A stretch of 64,000 bases of DNA from Amia ocellicauda (lineage: Eukaryota > Chordata > Actinopteri > Amiiformes > Amiidae): positions 37,039,137 to 37,103,136 of the forward strand of contig NC_089858.1 of the NCBI RefSeq assembly GCF_036373705.1, given 5' to 3'. Positions 22,675-34,110 of the stretch are shown here, piece by piece. Made by a program: the position numbers and the translations under genes. How positions within the stretch are numbered: the stretch's first letter is position 1; each line of letters starts with the position of its first letter. The notes below the pieces were generated by a model. That model worked only from the letters and a program-made list of their open reading frames with translations, searched no databases and was not told the DNA's origin.

Positions 22675-23790
22675 TCTAAGATACACGAAAGTGTGGCTGT
22701 CAGTTGCGTTGGCAGTGGACAGATTGGCTAACTGTAGAAGCCTGTCATTTTTTGGGGGATTTATTACACCATAAACAGGCTTTCCCGCAAACACAAAACG
22801 TTTGGACGACGTTGCTGGAAAGTTGTATTAAGGCTGTCTTATAAATAACGTTGCAGCAACGTCACACTGTTAGCTAGGATGACAGCAGCCGTGATTGGGT
22901 GTAGAGAAACGGGCATGAAATAACCCCGAGAGAAACAGTAATGTGTGGACGCGGGAGTAAGCAGGTAGGTTATATAATACAATATACACTAACTGCGTTT
23001 TGTATTTGGTTATTTCGGTTTAATTGAACCGGGATGCGTGTATTCGTGGCTCGACGTGCAATTTACGCATTGTGACAAGTATAAAAAATATCCAGATGCG
23101 GGAAAAGCATCTCGTAAATAAGAGGACCCTCTTAAAGCTGTCTCACTAGGGAGATGTTAAAACGTGTGACCGTAAACAGATCCACGCAATATGGTTTAGT
23201 CTTATTTTGTAGCAATTTGTATTAATAATAAATAAACCTAAAACATGTATTGTTGTAATCTGTAATGTACAGTGTTACATTATTAGAAAATATCTGCGAC
23301 AAACACTTCAATCTGTTGGCTACTTGTTACTTCGTCCTTATGTATTAACCTGATCGCAATTATGTAACCAACTCCTCCTGTAAAAACAACAATCACAAAA
23401 TTGTAAAACGTGGTGTGCATACACAGTAGCACGTTTGTGTCGTACATAGAAATGTAATAGTAATGAAAGATCACGATAATGCGAAAATAGGCAAAAGCGA
23501 GGCAACGGGGGTAGAAGCATGAATGAACAGCTGCAATGAATGGATTTACTAGAAGACATGGATGGATTTTCCAAAAAGTCGTGTTCTCAATATGAAAAGA
23601 AAATCCCACTTTCTACAACTAAGAATGAGCTTCCTAGAGACCCAATTCTTAAAACAGTAGTATAGCTTTGTGTTCAATTATGAGGAGGACACTGGTTATT
23701 GGTTAATTGATTAATTGGTTGACTTATTTTGACCATTTGATTGTGTGTTTTGTCAGCAGAAAGTAATGTTCCCAGGATCAAGTGTCTCCA
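22673..23790 (+). promoter_or_regulatory. Likely DUSP26 promoter and 5' non-coding region
   Basis: The GC content and CpG count rise at about 22860-23060. A donor-like CAG|GTAGGT at 22964 and an acceptor-like TTTTGTCAG ending at 23756 would allow a non-coding first exon spliced 34 bp upstream of the DUSP26 ATG. Inferred from motifs only. No other gene seen in this stretch. Confidence 0.35.
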
Positions 23791-26417
23791 ATGGCGTTTA
23801 TGTCAAGATTCTCCCGGAGCAGCTCAAGGTCTCCCAACAGAAAGGACTCGGACCGCAGCTCCCCTGTCCTGTCGGTCTGTGAACTGGAGCGGCTGCTGTA
23901 CACTGGGAAGATCGCCTGCAACCATGCCGACGAAGTATGGCCCGGACTGTACATTGGCGACCAGTGAGTCCTCACCTCTAGTCTTGTCCCTTTGTCCTGC
24001 GCCCCTAATTCCCTGTGTTGAAGTACCAATATAAGCTAGTATTATATCACATGATTACATTGCCAAAGGAGTTATGTGATTAATTATATATGTATAACAT
24101 GAAAGTAAAAGTATAAAATAAGTAATTGCCTAGGACTGTGAAATTCTCTTTCAGTCTGAGTCTCCTGCAGTGTATGGAAAGTGTGCCTTATTGTTACTAT
24201 GTATTTAACATGTCAAATACCGATCGAAGACAAGACACTGTACATACTTTAAATCTTGAAAGAGTTCTCTCTTATTTTAGGCAAATAATTCGTTTTGAAG
24301 GTAGTAAGATTGGTAGTGTAACTAGCAACCTGAAATATAAGAAAACATTGCCTGAAGCTTTCTTTGTTTTCAATTCATATTTATAAGTCAAGTATCTTAT
24401 CTCAATGGCAAATACCTATTCTTAAATAATGCTGGAATTGTTTCGAACACATTGGCTTTGAACAGTAGCCACTTCCATAACCGAGGAGGCCTGTCCGGAG
24501 TGACTACAGGATTTCTTTATTGGGTTTAAAATAAATATATATATACAGTAAGTGTGATGCCTTATTAACATTTGAAAGCTGCTACGACAGCTGCTAATAA
24601 CAAAGGGTTTCACAGGGATATAGCCGCTGACCGACGTGAGCTGACGAAGCTGGGGATTACCCACATCCTGAACTGCGCTCACACGAAGTGGCGAGGCGGC
24701 GCGGAGCACTACGAGGGCATGAACATCACCTACCATGGCATCGAGGCGCATGACTCGCCCACCTTTGACATGAGCGTCAACTTCTATCCCGCGGCCGAGT
24801 TCATCCACAAAGCCCTGAACAGCGGAGGTAAGACCCCCCAGACCTTTAACAACAATTGTGCACAAACGAGGACTAGCAATGCTTCCAACCTGCACTTATC
24901 AATTCCTTAGTTGTAGACGGGAGGGAGTTTTTCAGATTTTCCCACTCCCCTTAGGATACAACCTAAAACTGTAATGATGCCGTTTAATATTGATTACATT
25001 GTACTTATTGTACTTATTCCAATGTTACAAGCAAACTTGCTCACAGTATTATACTAAGCAACCTAGCAGTATTTTTATATCGGGTGTTGTCAAACATTGC
25101 AAAGCCAGTAGGGCTGCCTCTGATATCTTACAGGGCCTCAGTGTGGCTGTGAATATAGTGTGCACAATAGGACAATGTTTTATTACATTTTGTATCCTTT
25201 CCCACAAATGTGAAACTAAATAAATACATTAATTATACCAGAAACAGACACACTACGCTTTTAGAAGTAGAAGTCCTTCTATTGCTTCTTTATACACGTC
25301 ATATCCCTATCTGACATAAAAAAAACTTGAATCAGGAGATAGCAGCCTTGTAGCGCCCTCTACTGGTACATTATATGAAAGCGAAAGTAAGAATAATGCT
25401 ATGATAGGGCGGTGGTTCCCAACCCTGGTCCTGTGGGAGCCCCTACCCTGCTGGGTTTTGTTCCAGCCGAGCTCTCAATTACTTAATTGAACCTTAATTG
25501 AAGTAATTTTATTACATTTGACTCTTTAAATTGTCTAATTGATAAAAAGTTGGTTCCTCAATAAGATAATAAGTTCCCTATACAATTTTATACTTAAAAA
25601 ACCCTCCTGTTTCAAATAATTGAAAGGGTCTGATTTAGGAAATTGTTACTTCAATTAAAGGTTCAATTAAGTAACTGAGAGCTTGGATGGAACACAAACC
25701 AGCAGGGTAGGGGCTCCTCCAGGACCAGGGTTGAGAACCACTGGTATCGGGCATGCGTTTCAGGTGACCAGGGAGTAAGGTCCAGACTAGGAGACTACAG
25801 TATAGATCTGAGACACAGTTATTTTTTCTTATTATTATTGGAAATAATTATTATTTTGTTGGTCACACAAAAACATACCTGCAGCTCTCAAGATTATAAT
25901 TTAAAATACAGAAATGGATATCAGTCCACATCACCACCCATTCAGTCAGTGGCTTCAGGATTGGGGTTAGTTCTGTTTTTTTCACATTCCAATTCCGTTT
26001 GTAATTCCATTTTCAGTTCAACTCCTATTCCAGCAGGGCCTGTTATGTCAAGGGCCAAAAGGAATTGGAATTGGAATGCGGAATGGGTCTGAAAAGGGGA
26101 AATTGGAATTGAAACAGTGGAATTGACCCCAACCCTGGGCGCCTGGATCGAACACACGTGATGGAGTGTGCAGTGCGGGGTGTGCCCATTGGCTTGCGTT
26201 GTATCTCCCGCCTGCAGGGAAAATTCTGGTCCACTGCGCGGTGGGAGTCAGTCGTTCTGCCACCCTGGTGCTGGCCTACCTCATGATCCGCCAGAACATG
26301 ACCCTGGTGGAGGCCATCAAGACTGTGAAGGACCACCGTGGCATCATCCCCAACCGCGGCTTCCTCCGGCAACTCAACGGGCTGGACGGCATCCTCAGAG
26401 ACAGCCGCAAGACCTGA
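23791..26417 (+). CDS. DUSP26: Dual-specificity protein phosphatase 26
   Basis: Three coding exons, 23791-23963, 24616-24827 and 26218-26417, in consistent phase, encode 194 residues (human 211; the difference is mostly an N-terminal extension). The start [15 protein letters not shown] matches the human internal [15 protein letters not shown], and an in-frame stop at 23764-23766 limits the frame upstream. [25 protein letters not shown] and EAHDSP (likely general acid Asp104) precede the signature HCAVGVSRS with Cys135 and Arg141, then the AYLM motif. Members dephosphorylate phospho-Tyr and phospho-Ser/Thr; DUSP26 is an atypical DUSP without a MAPK-binding domain, enriched in neural tissue in mammals. 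All catalytic residues are present. Two related inverted-repeat elements lie in intron 2 and downstream. Confidence 0.97.
23964..24615. other. DUSP26 intron 1
   Basis: 652 bp, from a GTGAGT donor to a TTTCACAG acceptor. A/T-rich; nothing else recognised. Confidence 0.7.
25410..25742. repeat. hAT-like MITE in DUSP26 intron 2
   Basis: A non-coding palindromic element of about 333 bp. The left end GGTGGTTCCCAACCCTGGTC and the inverted right end GACCAGGGTTGAGAACCACT pair, and the similarity runs inward (CAGCAGGGTAGGGGCTCC; TCAATTAAGTAACTGAGAGC) for some 80-90 bp. The flanking 8-mers (TGATAGGG and GTATCGGG) match at 5 of 8 positions, compatible with a decayed hAT target duplication. Non-autonomous. 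Confidence 0.8.
25975..26135. repeat. GGAATT-rich low-complexity block
   Basis: Repeated ATTCCAATTCC on the left and GGAATTGGAATTGGAATGCG on the right make an imperfect inverted, low-complexity block in DUSP26 intron 2, ending about 80 bp before the exon 3 acceptor. Similar AATTCC-rich sequence is common in fish repeats; no family assigned. Confidence 0.5.
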
Positions 26418-26469
26418 GAGGAGGCCGTAGTACAGGCTAAAGAATACTATCTTGAGAAAATCTTGACCT

Positions 26470-26470
<1 letters not shown>

Positions 26471-26516
<46 letters not shown>
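26471..26516. repeat. (CT)23 microsatellite in the DUSP26 3' UTR
   Basis: 23 uninterrupted CT units, starting 54 bp after the DUSP26 stop codon and therefore probably transcribed in its 3' UTR. Confidence 0.9.
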
Positions 26517-26521
<5 letters not shown>

Positions 26522-26643
26522 CTTATTTATTTTGCTTTGCTTTTGAAAGAAATGCATTTATAATAAGCAGTCAGGTCTTTGTAGCCTAGCTAGGATCTGG
26601 AGCATCCTTAACATTTCAAAGGTGCTTTACGAGTCAATGTTTT

Positions 26644-26803
26644 GGTCCCCAACCCTGGTGTCAGAGGACCACGGTGTCTGCTGTATTTATTTTCAGCCGA
26701 GCTCTCAATTGTTTTCAGCTCTTAAACAGATGGAGGTTGTGCAATAGCTCAGAGTGGAAAGCAGGAGACACAGGGACTCCTCTGAGACCACGGTTGGGAA
26801 CCA
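26644..26803. repeat. Second inverted-repeat MITE, related to 25410-25742
   Basis: Arms of about 40 bp at 26644-26683 and 26763-26803 are imperfect inverted repeats. The left arm contains CCAACCCTGGTGTCAGAGGA and the inverted right arm CCAACCGTGGTCTCAGAGGA. It shares the phrase CAGCCGAGCTCTCAATT with the MITE in DUSP26 intron 2, so the two belong to related non-autonomous families. Confidence 0.7.
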
Positions 26804-29800
26804 TGACTCTGGAAAATGTTCCTACTGTTGTTGCTCAGATCTATTTTTATTTTCATTCGCAAATGATTCTGATTACTGATCCGCCACTGCCAAGAGCTCG
26901 TGTCAATACTGACGAGATTAAGAGGATAACTTGCCGTGCATAAGTTGCTCCTCATTCCATCAGAAAAGAGGAAAGAGCTGTCAAATTGCCTGGATTGTTG
27001 TCGACGCTCCTGTGCTTACATTTGTACATCTCAGCTTCGTAACAAGGTGTGGACTCAATCTAAGGTATAGCCACCATCACTTAACGGGGAGCAGGGACCT
27101 CGTCCTCAAATACTGAAAACATCCAACAGCATTCCTGAGATTTCAGTTTCCCAAGACGCCCCTGTTGCCCCACTACCAGCCTTGATTGGCATATCAGAGA
27201 TTGAACCCTCTCTGTTACAGTTTTAAAGACATTTTTCCTTATATAGAACTATGACTATAAAAAAATGCAGAGATGACCAGGAGGGAAGTTTTTGATAAGC
27301 GAAAAAACAATTCATACAAATTAAAGCAACGAACGTAGAGCAAAATATCCAGTTTTCCTAAAACATACCTCAAGTACCTTGCCATTTTCTGGCCAGATCT
27401 GAGTTTCCTTATTTATTTTTCTATTTTATCTACTTCTCTTCTTAAAATCTCCAAGATATTGAGATAATATTTTGTAGCGCAGAGCTGTGGCCAGGAGAGA
27501 GGCCGCTCTTTTCCAATGTAGCAACTTTGTAGATAGACGATTAGCCTTAGGAGTTACATAGTAACCAGTGATTGTACCTTGTTGTCCAGTCCAATGTAGA
27601 AGTCTTTTCTTTTTGTGGTGTAGGCAGAGTCTGATCCAGCCTTGCAGGTGGGAGAGAATTGGCAACGAATTAAACTGGCTAGTACCCAGATAGGCAGCAC
27701 ACGTCGAAAAAAGACCAGTTGATTATGTGTGGTGCTGCAGTTCAGTTGGCATGTGTTTTCATTTACGTTCCTGTTGACTGAGTTAAATGGGAGCTCGGGA
27801 GTAGTTCAGAAAATGTTGCCCTCTTTCTCTTAACTTGTTGAAAGTCCCGGCTCCCAGGACAGAAATTAAGTGACTCTTCAAGTATTAAAAATGATTTGAA
27901 TTTCATCCAAGGAGACAGTATTTTCCCTGCCATAGTCCAGTGTAGTAAACAAAACTATCGTCCTGTACAGTGTCTTTGTATTGTAGTTGGTTACGTTCTT
28001 TCTATTACACAAACCCACTGTTATATAAATGAATGTTTCTTCTAACTTCCCCAGGGAATTTTCCCGTGAGGCACCAATTGGGATAGATTGATCCGGGCAC
28101 GTGTGATTTGAAACGGTGGCATCAGATTTAAAAATAAATAAATAAATCTGCCTTGGTTAATGCCAAGACTGTGCAATATTGTGCAAGAGATATGTAAAAG
28201 TGCAGATTGGCACTTTTCCGAATGATCGGGGAAAATTGTGCTCTGTGGGTGTCGCTGGATTTTCTGTTTTTTGAAATCCAGTTTGAAAAGCAGTTTGGTC
28301 AGGGAATTTCATTAGCTTGTGGAATGAGGAAACCGAAGGCTACCTTTCGCAGTCGAAATCAGTGTGTCTCTTGTCAATCCTGTCTCAAATCCGTGCATTT
28401 TTTTCTGCTGGATCTTAGAAAACAACGACTTTAAAATGTCTTATTTTTTTACATTAAACCCATCTCTATCCTGCATTTAAAGAGATGTATTTTGGTTTAA
28501 AATGTGGATTTAGAGTTTTAGAACATTTAGTGGGTTTGGAGTTGAAAGTTTGGAGCTGGTTCTTTTTGTAGCATTAACACTGCCTTTCCTACAAGTCCAC
28601 AATGAACCACTATCCGTGCATCTTGGAAGCATCTAAAACCTCTTACGCATAAACTGCCAGTACATGTACTGTCTCTCTATGGCTTTGCAGAATCTGTTCC
28701 CAGAATTCTCTCCACAGCTGAAATACACTGGCATTTGTGGTGACTCCAGAGGGTTAAATGGTGTATTTTTGCATTCACTTTTTTATATTGTTATTTAGTT
28801 TTTATACCTGGTCACTGCCAACACTGTGAAAAACACACTGACACAGGGGGATGTTATTTTTCAAGGCAGGGTCTGCGTTTCTAGTGGTCAAAGCAGAGCT
28901 GGCTATTTCAGTCAAAGGGGTGTGTTTCTGTCAATGCCTTCGCCACACTTCCTCTGAAGAGCGAGCTGTTAGTCTTTCCACTTGACTGGCTACCGAGAGG
29001 AGGAGTGAACCTTGATCCCAGTGAAGGGCCTTGCAAAATAACTGACAGACGTTTTGTGGGTCGGAAAGCTGTCTGTGAATCAGAAGATTACTAATTTAGT
29101 TTGTAAATCGCAGCCTGCAGTATTAACATAAGAATAATTCTAACCAGTTATTTTCCCTCTCTGCCTTTTACTACAGTTTTCCTCTAAGTAGACTGATTTA
29201 CCTTACCTTTTCACTGTGCTTGACTGTGCTAAACTAGGTTAAGACAGTGATATACCTATACCAGAATAAGCATATGATGTAGATTATGCTAAATTAGGCA
29301 CCACAGAGTCTAGTGTAGGACAGTAAGCAAAATCAAAGAGGCAAACTGTGGGAAAAGGATTATATCTGACGAAAGAGGCATCATAAAGACCATGTGCTTT
29401 TCTTATATGAACTATAAATAGATGATAGGGTGGTTCTTTAAGATTGTGGGTCTAATGCCTTCAAAGCACCTTGTGATTTTACAAGAAAACAAATCCGTAT
29501 AGTATTGTGAGTTAATGGAGACATTCATCTTACAAATTATGAGAGTGGGAGGAAACTGAAAAAAATAAGATCACAGACAGTGACTGGAAAGTCAACAAAC
29601 AGGTTGCTGTGTTCTTGTGAAAGCTTACAGATATAGGATCCGGAACATACGTGCAAAGCTATTCAATCACTCTAGAATTAAATAAAAGAGGTCTCATTCA
29701 TTTAAAGAAGTATTAATCCAGCAGGATCGTAGTCATTTATTGTATTTTTATTTTTTTAATTGTGTGTACAAATGAGACTGGTGCAGATTTAAAATGGCTG

Positions 29801-31329
29801 CCTGGATTTGATGTTTACCACGTATTTACAGGTGTCTGTGTACCCGTATATACAGTGTACAGGGTGTTGATTAGGTCACAGGGTGGAGTTGGAGGTTATG
29901 AAAAAGCTTACTTACTTACTTACTATCCAAGCTATCCACTGCGGGGGAGCGTACAACACCATTACCGTGCAGTTGTATCACTTACATGCAGTATTGTATG
30001 GCAGGCCATTTAGATATCATTAATCACTAATATGATTATGGATATCAACAATTCTGTTTTTGAAATTAGAAATACATTTGTTGATAACAGCAATTGTCAC
30101 ATTTTATATCAAGAAATACAATTGCTGATATTAAAAATACAATTTTTGCAATTGTTGATAAAAGCAATTCTGTTTTTAATATCAAAAAATATATTTCTGA
30201 TATCAACAATGTGAGACAATTATTGATACCAATTTGATGATTAAATGTTAAAATGGCTTGCCATAATATTGAGGTATTTATCACTGAGTATCTGAGGAAG
30301 AAAAAGAGCTGCAGTAACACGCGTGAAGATAATGTGAATTCAGACTTCAGTAATGGAACCATCATTTCTAGCACAAAAGAAGACTCCCTTGAAAAAAGCA
30401 CCCCATCTTTGGCCCTGACTACCACCCTGTGACTCTACTGCTTGTGTGTGTCTTTTGAAAGTAGATGTGTTTCAGTGTTTCCTGGCTATTGTTAGTAAAC
30501 TTCTGTGCCATTTCAGTTTTCAGTTTCATTACAGTTTTAACTCTGGAGAACATTCTTACTTTAATTTTTTTTGGAAAAAATAAGAAAAGAACCTTTAATA
30601 TGAATACTTGAATTATTTATATTGATCATGGTATCCTTTTTATACCATCCCAGCCTGGGGAAACAGAGGTTTGGAGTTCATATGCCTTAACTACATTCAT
30701 GTACTTGTTGGTTTTAAGTATAACTCCCTTGTTCTAACTGGGTTCTTTGTTACCTGTGGTAATTGTTTCTTGGTTGCTTTTTTCCTGATGCTTTTTATAA
30801 ACCTGTGTACTGTAGAAACTGTATATGGAATAAACCTGTAGAATCAGCTGAGACTGGCGTGCTTTGTTTTGAGGATTGTCATGTGTGGTTTCAATCATGT
30901 TGCTTCAGAATGCGGAACATTCATAAGAAATCACTCTAAACTTACAATCCTGGGTTTTCCTTTCAAAGGCCTCAGCAGTTTTTGGTTGCTGTTGCTTCAA
31001 TTTCCCCTTTTCTCACAAAATCTTCTTTATTCATCAATTTGATTTTATTAATATACAAAACAGAATGCTTGTTTTTTTCTTTCTTTACAGGTTTTATATA
31101 TCCGAACACATTAAGCAGTACAAAAAAAACAAACAGTTCCCCTTTACGCTCACTAAAATAAATTTAATATTTTTATTTTGCTTATCACAAATTAAAACAT
31201 TTTCTTGCATATTACAATTAATTACTATGATTTACTTTTCATTACTGCATATTGACTTGGATTTACTTGTTCTATCATGATTTTGCGTAAACCAAGTGGA
31301 TAACTTTAATTTCTTATCAGCTGTTATTA
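26804..31329. other. Long stretch downstream of DUSP26, no gene seen
   Basis: About 4.5 kb with no exon I can support. It may include DUSP26 3' UTR: an AATAAA at 30829-30834 is followed by a GT-rich stretch, a good polyadenylation context, but it lies 4.4 kb from the stop. Open frames, the longest about 119 codons, are A/T-driven and lack splice context. The ATATCA-rich block at 30035-30232 is listed separately. Confidence 0.4.
30035..30232. repeat. AT-rich degenerate repeat built on TTGATATCAA-like units
   Basis: Variants of CAATTGTTGATA, GATATCAACAATT and TTTTAATATCAAAA recur about every 30-40 bp on both strands. The unit core is self-complementary, so the block can fold into many small hairpins. 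It looks like an old satellite or MITE cluster. Confidence 0.6.
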
Positions 31330-31613
31330 TTTTTATTTCTTGGCAGACGCCCTTATCCAGGGTGACTTACAACATAAGTCCAATACAGTGAGGGAAAAAA
31401 GTATTTGATCCCCTGCTGATTTTGTACATTTGCCCACTGACAAAGAAATGATCAGTCTATAATTTTAATGGTAGGTGTATTTTAACAGTGAGAGACAGAA
31501 TAACAACAAACAAATCCAGAAAAACGCAATTCAAAAAAGTTATAAATTGATTTGCATGTTAATGAGGGAAATAAGTATTTGATCCCCTATCAATCAGCAA
31601 GATTTCTGGCTCC

Positions 31614-31710
31614 CAGGTGTCTTTTATACAGGTAATGAGCTGAGATTAGGAGCACTCTCTTAAAGGGAGTGCTCCTAATCTCAGCTCGTTACCTGTATAA
31701 AAGACACCTG
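31614..31710. repeat. 44-bp-arm palindrome inside Tc1 copy B
   Basis: Arms 31614-31657 and 31667-31710 are complementary with a single mismatch (a G-T type change) around a 9-bp loop. It lies between the inner terminal repeat and the transposase ATG at 31753. The same palindrome occurs in copy A with shorter arms. Confidence 0.88.
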
Positions 31711-31752
31711 TCCACAGAAGCAATCAATCAATCAGATTCCAAACTCTCCACC

Positions 31753-32758
31753 ATGGCCAAGACCAAAGAGCTGTCCAAGGATGTCAGGGACAAGATTGTA
31801 GACCTACACAAGGCTGAAATGGGCTACAAGACCATCGCCAAGCAGCTTGGTGAGAAGGTGACAACAGTTGGTGCGATTATTCGCAAATGGAAGAAACACA
31901 AAATAACTGTCAGTCTCCCTCGGTCTGGGGCTCCATGCAAGATCTCACCTCGTGGAGTTTCAATGATCATGAGAACGGTGAGGAATCAGCCCAGAACTAC
32001 ACGGGAGGATCTTGTTAATGATCTCAAGGCAGCTGGGACCATAGTCACCAAGAAAACAATTGGTAACACACTACACCGTGAAGGACTGAAATCCTGCAGC
32101 GCCCGCAAGGTCCCCCTGCTCAAGAAAGCACATGTACAGGCCCGTCTGAAGTTTGCCAACATCTGAATGATTCAGAGAACTGGGTGAAATTGTTGTGGTC
32201 AGATGAGACCAAAATCAAGCTCTTTGGCATCAACTCAACTCGCCGTGTTTGGAGGAGGAGGAATGACCCCAAGAACACCATCCCCACCGTCAAACATGGA
32301 GGTGGAAACATTATGCTTTGGGGGTGTTTTTCTGCTAAGGGGACAGGACAACTGCACCGCATCAAAGGGACAATGGACGGGGCCATGTAGCATCAAATCT
32401 TGGGTGAGAACCTCCTTCCCTCAGCCAGGGCATTGAAAATGGGTCGTGGTGGGGATTCCAGCAAGACAATGACCCAAAACACACAGCCAAGGCAACAAAG
32501 GAGTGGCTCAAGAAGAAGCACATTAAGGTCCTGGAGTGGCCTAGCCAGTCTCCAGACCTTAATCCCATAGAAAATCTGTGGAGGGAGCTGAAGGTTCGAG
32601 TTGCCAAACGTCAGCCTTGAAACCTTAATGACTTGGAGAGGATCTGCAAAGAGGAGTGGGACAAAATCCCTCCTGAGATGTGTGCAAACCTGGTGGCCAA
32701 CTACAAGAAACGTCTGACCTCTGTGATTGCCAACAAGGGTTTTGCCACCAAGTACTAA
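31753..32758 (+). pseudogene. Tc1 transposase pseudogene (copy B)
   Basis: From ATG 31753 the frame is open for 137 codons, covering the whole helix-turn-helix DNA-binding half, to a stop at 32164-32166 right after LKFAN. The protein signal continues in another frame (SDETK, then [11 protein letters not shown], then [10 protein letters not shown]) to ANKGFATKY, with further stops near 32388 and 32618. The break after LKFAN is at exactly the same nucleotide position as in copy A. Not functional, though it could still encode a DNA-binding fragment. Confidence 0.92.
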
Positions 32759-33610
32759 GTCGAAGGGGTCAAAAACTTATTTTCCTCATTAACATGCAAA
32801 TCAATTTATAACTTTTTTGAAATGCGTTTTTCTGGATTTTATTGTTGTTATTCTGTCTCTCACTGTTAAAATACACCCACCATTAAAATTATAGACTGAT
32901 CATTTCTTTGTCTGTGGGCAAACATACAAAATCAGCAGGGGATCAAATACTTTTTTCCCTCACTGTACAAAGTGCAAGAATACAGTTCAGTAGGCATCAA
33001 ACATTACAAATTCAAATTTACATTATACAAAGAAATTCAAAGTATAATACATTTTACAACTTCAAATTTATACAGGTAAGTACAGTAAGTGAGGTCATAC
33101 ATCCTGGATGGTGAAAGCTAAGTGCTGTCAAGATGTAGGGTCACAGTCAAGGGCTACGGGAAAGGGAGCAAGGAGGAAATCAATCAATAATACAAGTATT
33201 AGTAACGCAAGAAGCATGATAAAATGCTGTGAAGTGCTATTTTTCAGGGATTAAAACGACTAATATTACAAGTACTGTCTGAAAAGATGTGTCTTGAGTA
33301 AGCACCGGAAAGAGGTCAAGAACTCTGCTGTTTTGACTTCGGTGGGAAGGTCATTCCACCATTTAGGGGCCAGTAATATATTTACTTACATTTTACATGA
33401 TTAGCATGTAAAAATAGTGCACATTACTAAGAATTACTTGTAGAATGCACACGTTTTATATACACCGATCAGCCATAACATTATGCCCACTGACAGGTGA
33501 AGTGAATAACACTGATAATCTCGTTATCATGGCACTTGTCAGTGGGTGGGATATATTAGGCAGCAAGTGAACATTTTGTCCTCAAAGTTGATGTGTTAGA
33601 AGCAGGAAAA

Positions 33611-34036
33611 ATGGGCAGCGTAAGGATCTGAGCGACTTTGACAAGGGCCAAATTGTGATGGCTAGACGACTGGGTCAGAGCATCTCCAAAACTGCAGCTC
33701 TTGTGGGGTGTTCCCGGTCTGCAGTGGTCAGTACCTATCAAAAGTGTCCAAGGAAGGAAAAGCGGTGAACAGGCGACAGGGTCATGGGCGGCCAAGGCTC
33801 ATTGATGCACGTGGGGAGAGAAGGCTGGCCCTTGTGGTCCGATCCAACAGACGAGCTACTGTAGCTCAAATTGCTGAAAAATGTAATGCACCAGTCAGGG
33901 TGCCCATGCTGACCCCTGTCCATTGCCGAAAGCGCCTACAATGGGCACGTGAGCATCAGAACTGGACCACAGAGCAATGGAAGAAGGTGGCCTGGTCTGA
34001 TGAATCACGAGTTCAAGGTGTTGACTTGGCCTCCAA

Positions 34037-34078
<42 letters not shown>

Positions 34079-34079
34079 T

Positions 34080-34110
<31 letters not shown>

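Larger units (their letters stand above)
31386..32965 (+). mobile_element. Tc1-like transposon, copy B (decayed)
   Basis: A 1,580-bp element, TA-flanked at 31384-31385 and 32966-32967, of the same family as 2128-3671. Outer repeats start CAGTGAGGGAAAAAAGTATT. The inner direct repeats and the internal palindrome are more complete than in copy A. It landed inside the retroposon-like repeat at 31330-33385. Confidence 0.95.
31330..33385 (-). repeat. Retroposon-like repeat split by Tc1 copy B
   Basis: The left part (about 31330-31383) contains TTGGCAGACGCCCTTATCCA, which on the minus strand is the hairpin-forming 3' tail (GTAAGTCGCCCTGGATAAGG) seen in many fish LINEs and SINEs. After the Tc1 insertion the repeat resumes at 32968 (AAGTGCAAGAATACAGTTCA) and runs to about 33385, including GTGGGAAGGTCATTCCACCA, a motif I associate with the same class of fish repeat. 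No coding frame. The family is uncertain; the split by the Tc1 at a TA is clear. Confidence 0.6.

Noticed and set aside
29880-29990. Short tandem CTTA run and GC-rich patch as a possible small RNA gene
   Set aside because: No cloverleaf, no box A/B, no snoRNA boxes at the right spacing.
26804-31329. Possible extra gene between DUSP26 and GGH
   Set aside because: All frames are short and A/T-driven, with no coherent exon chain.
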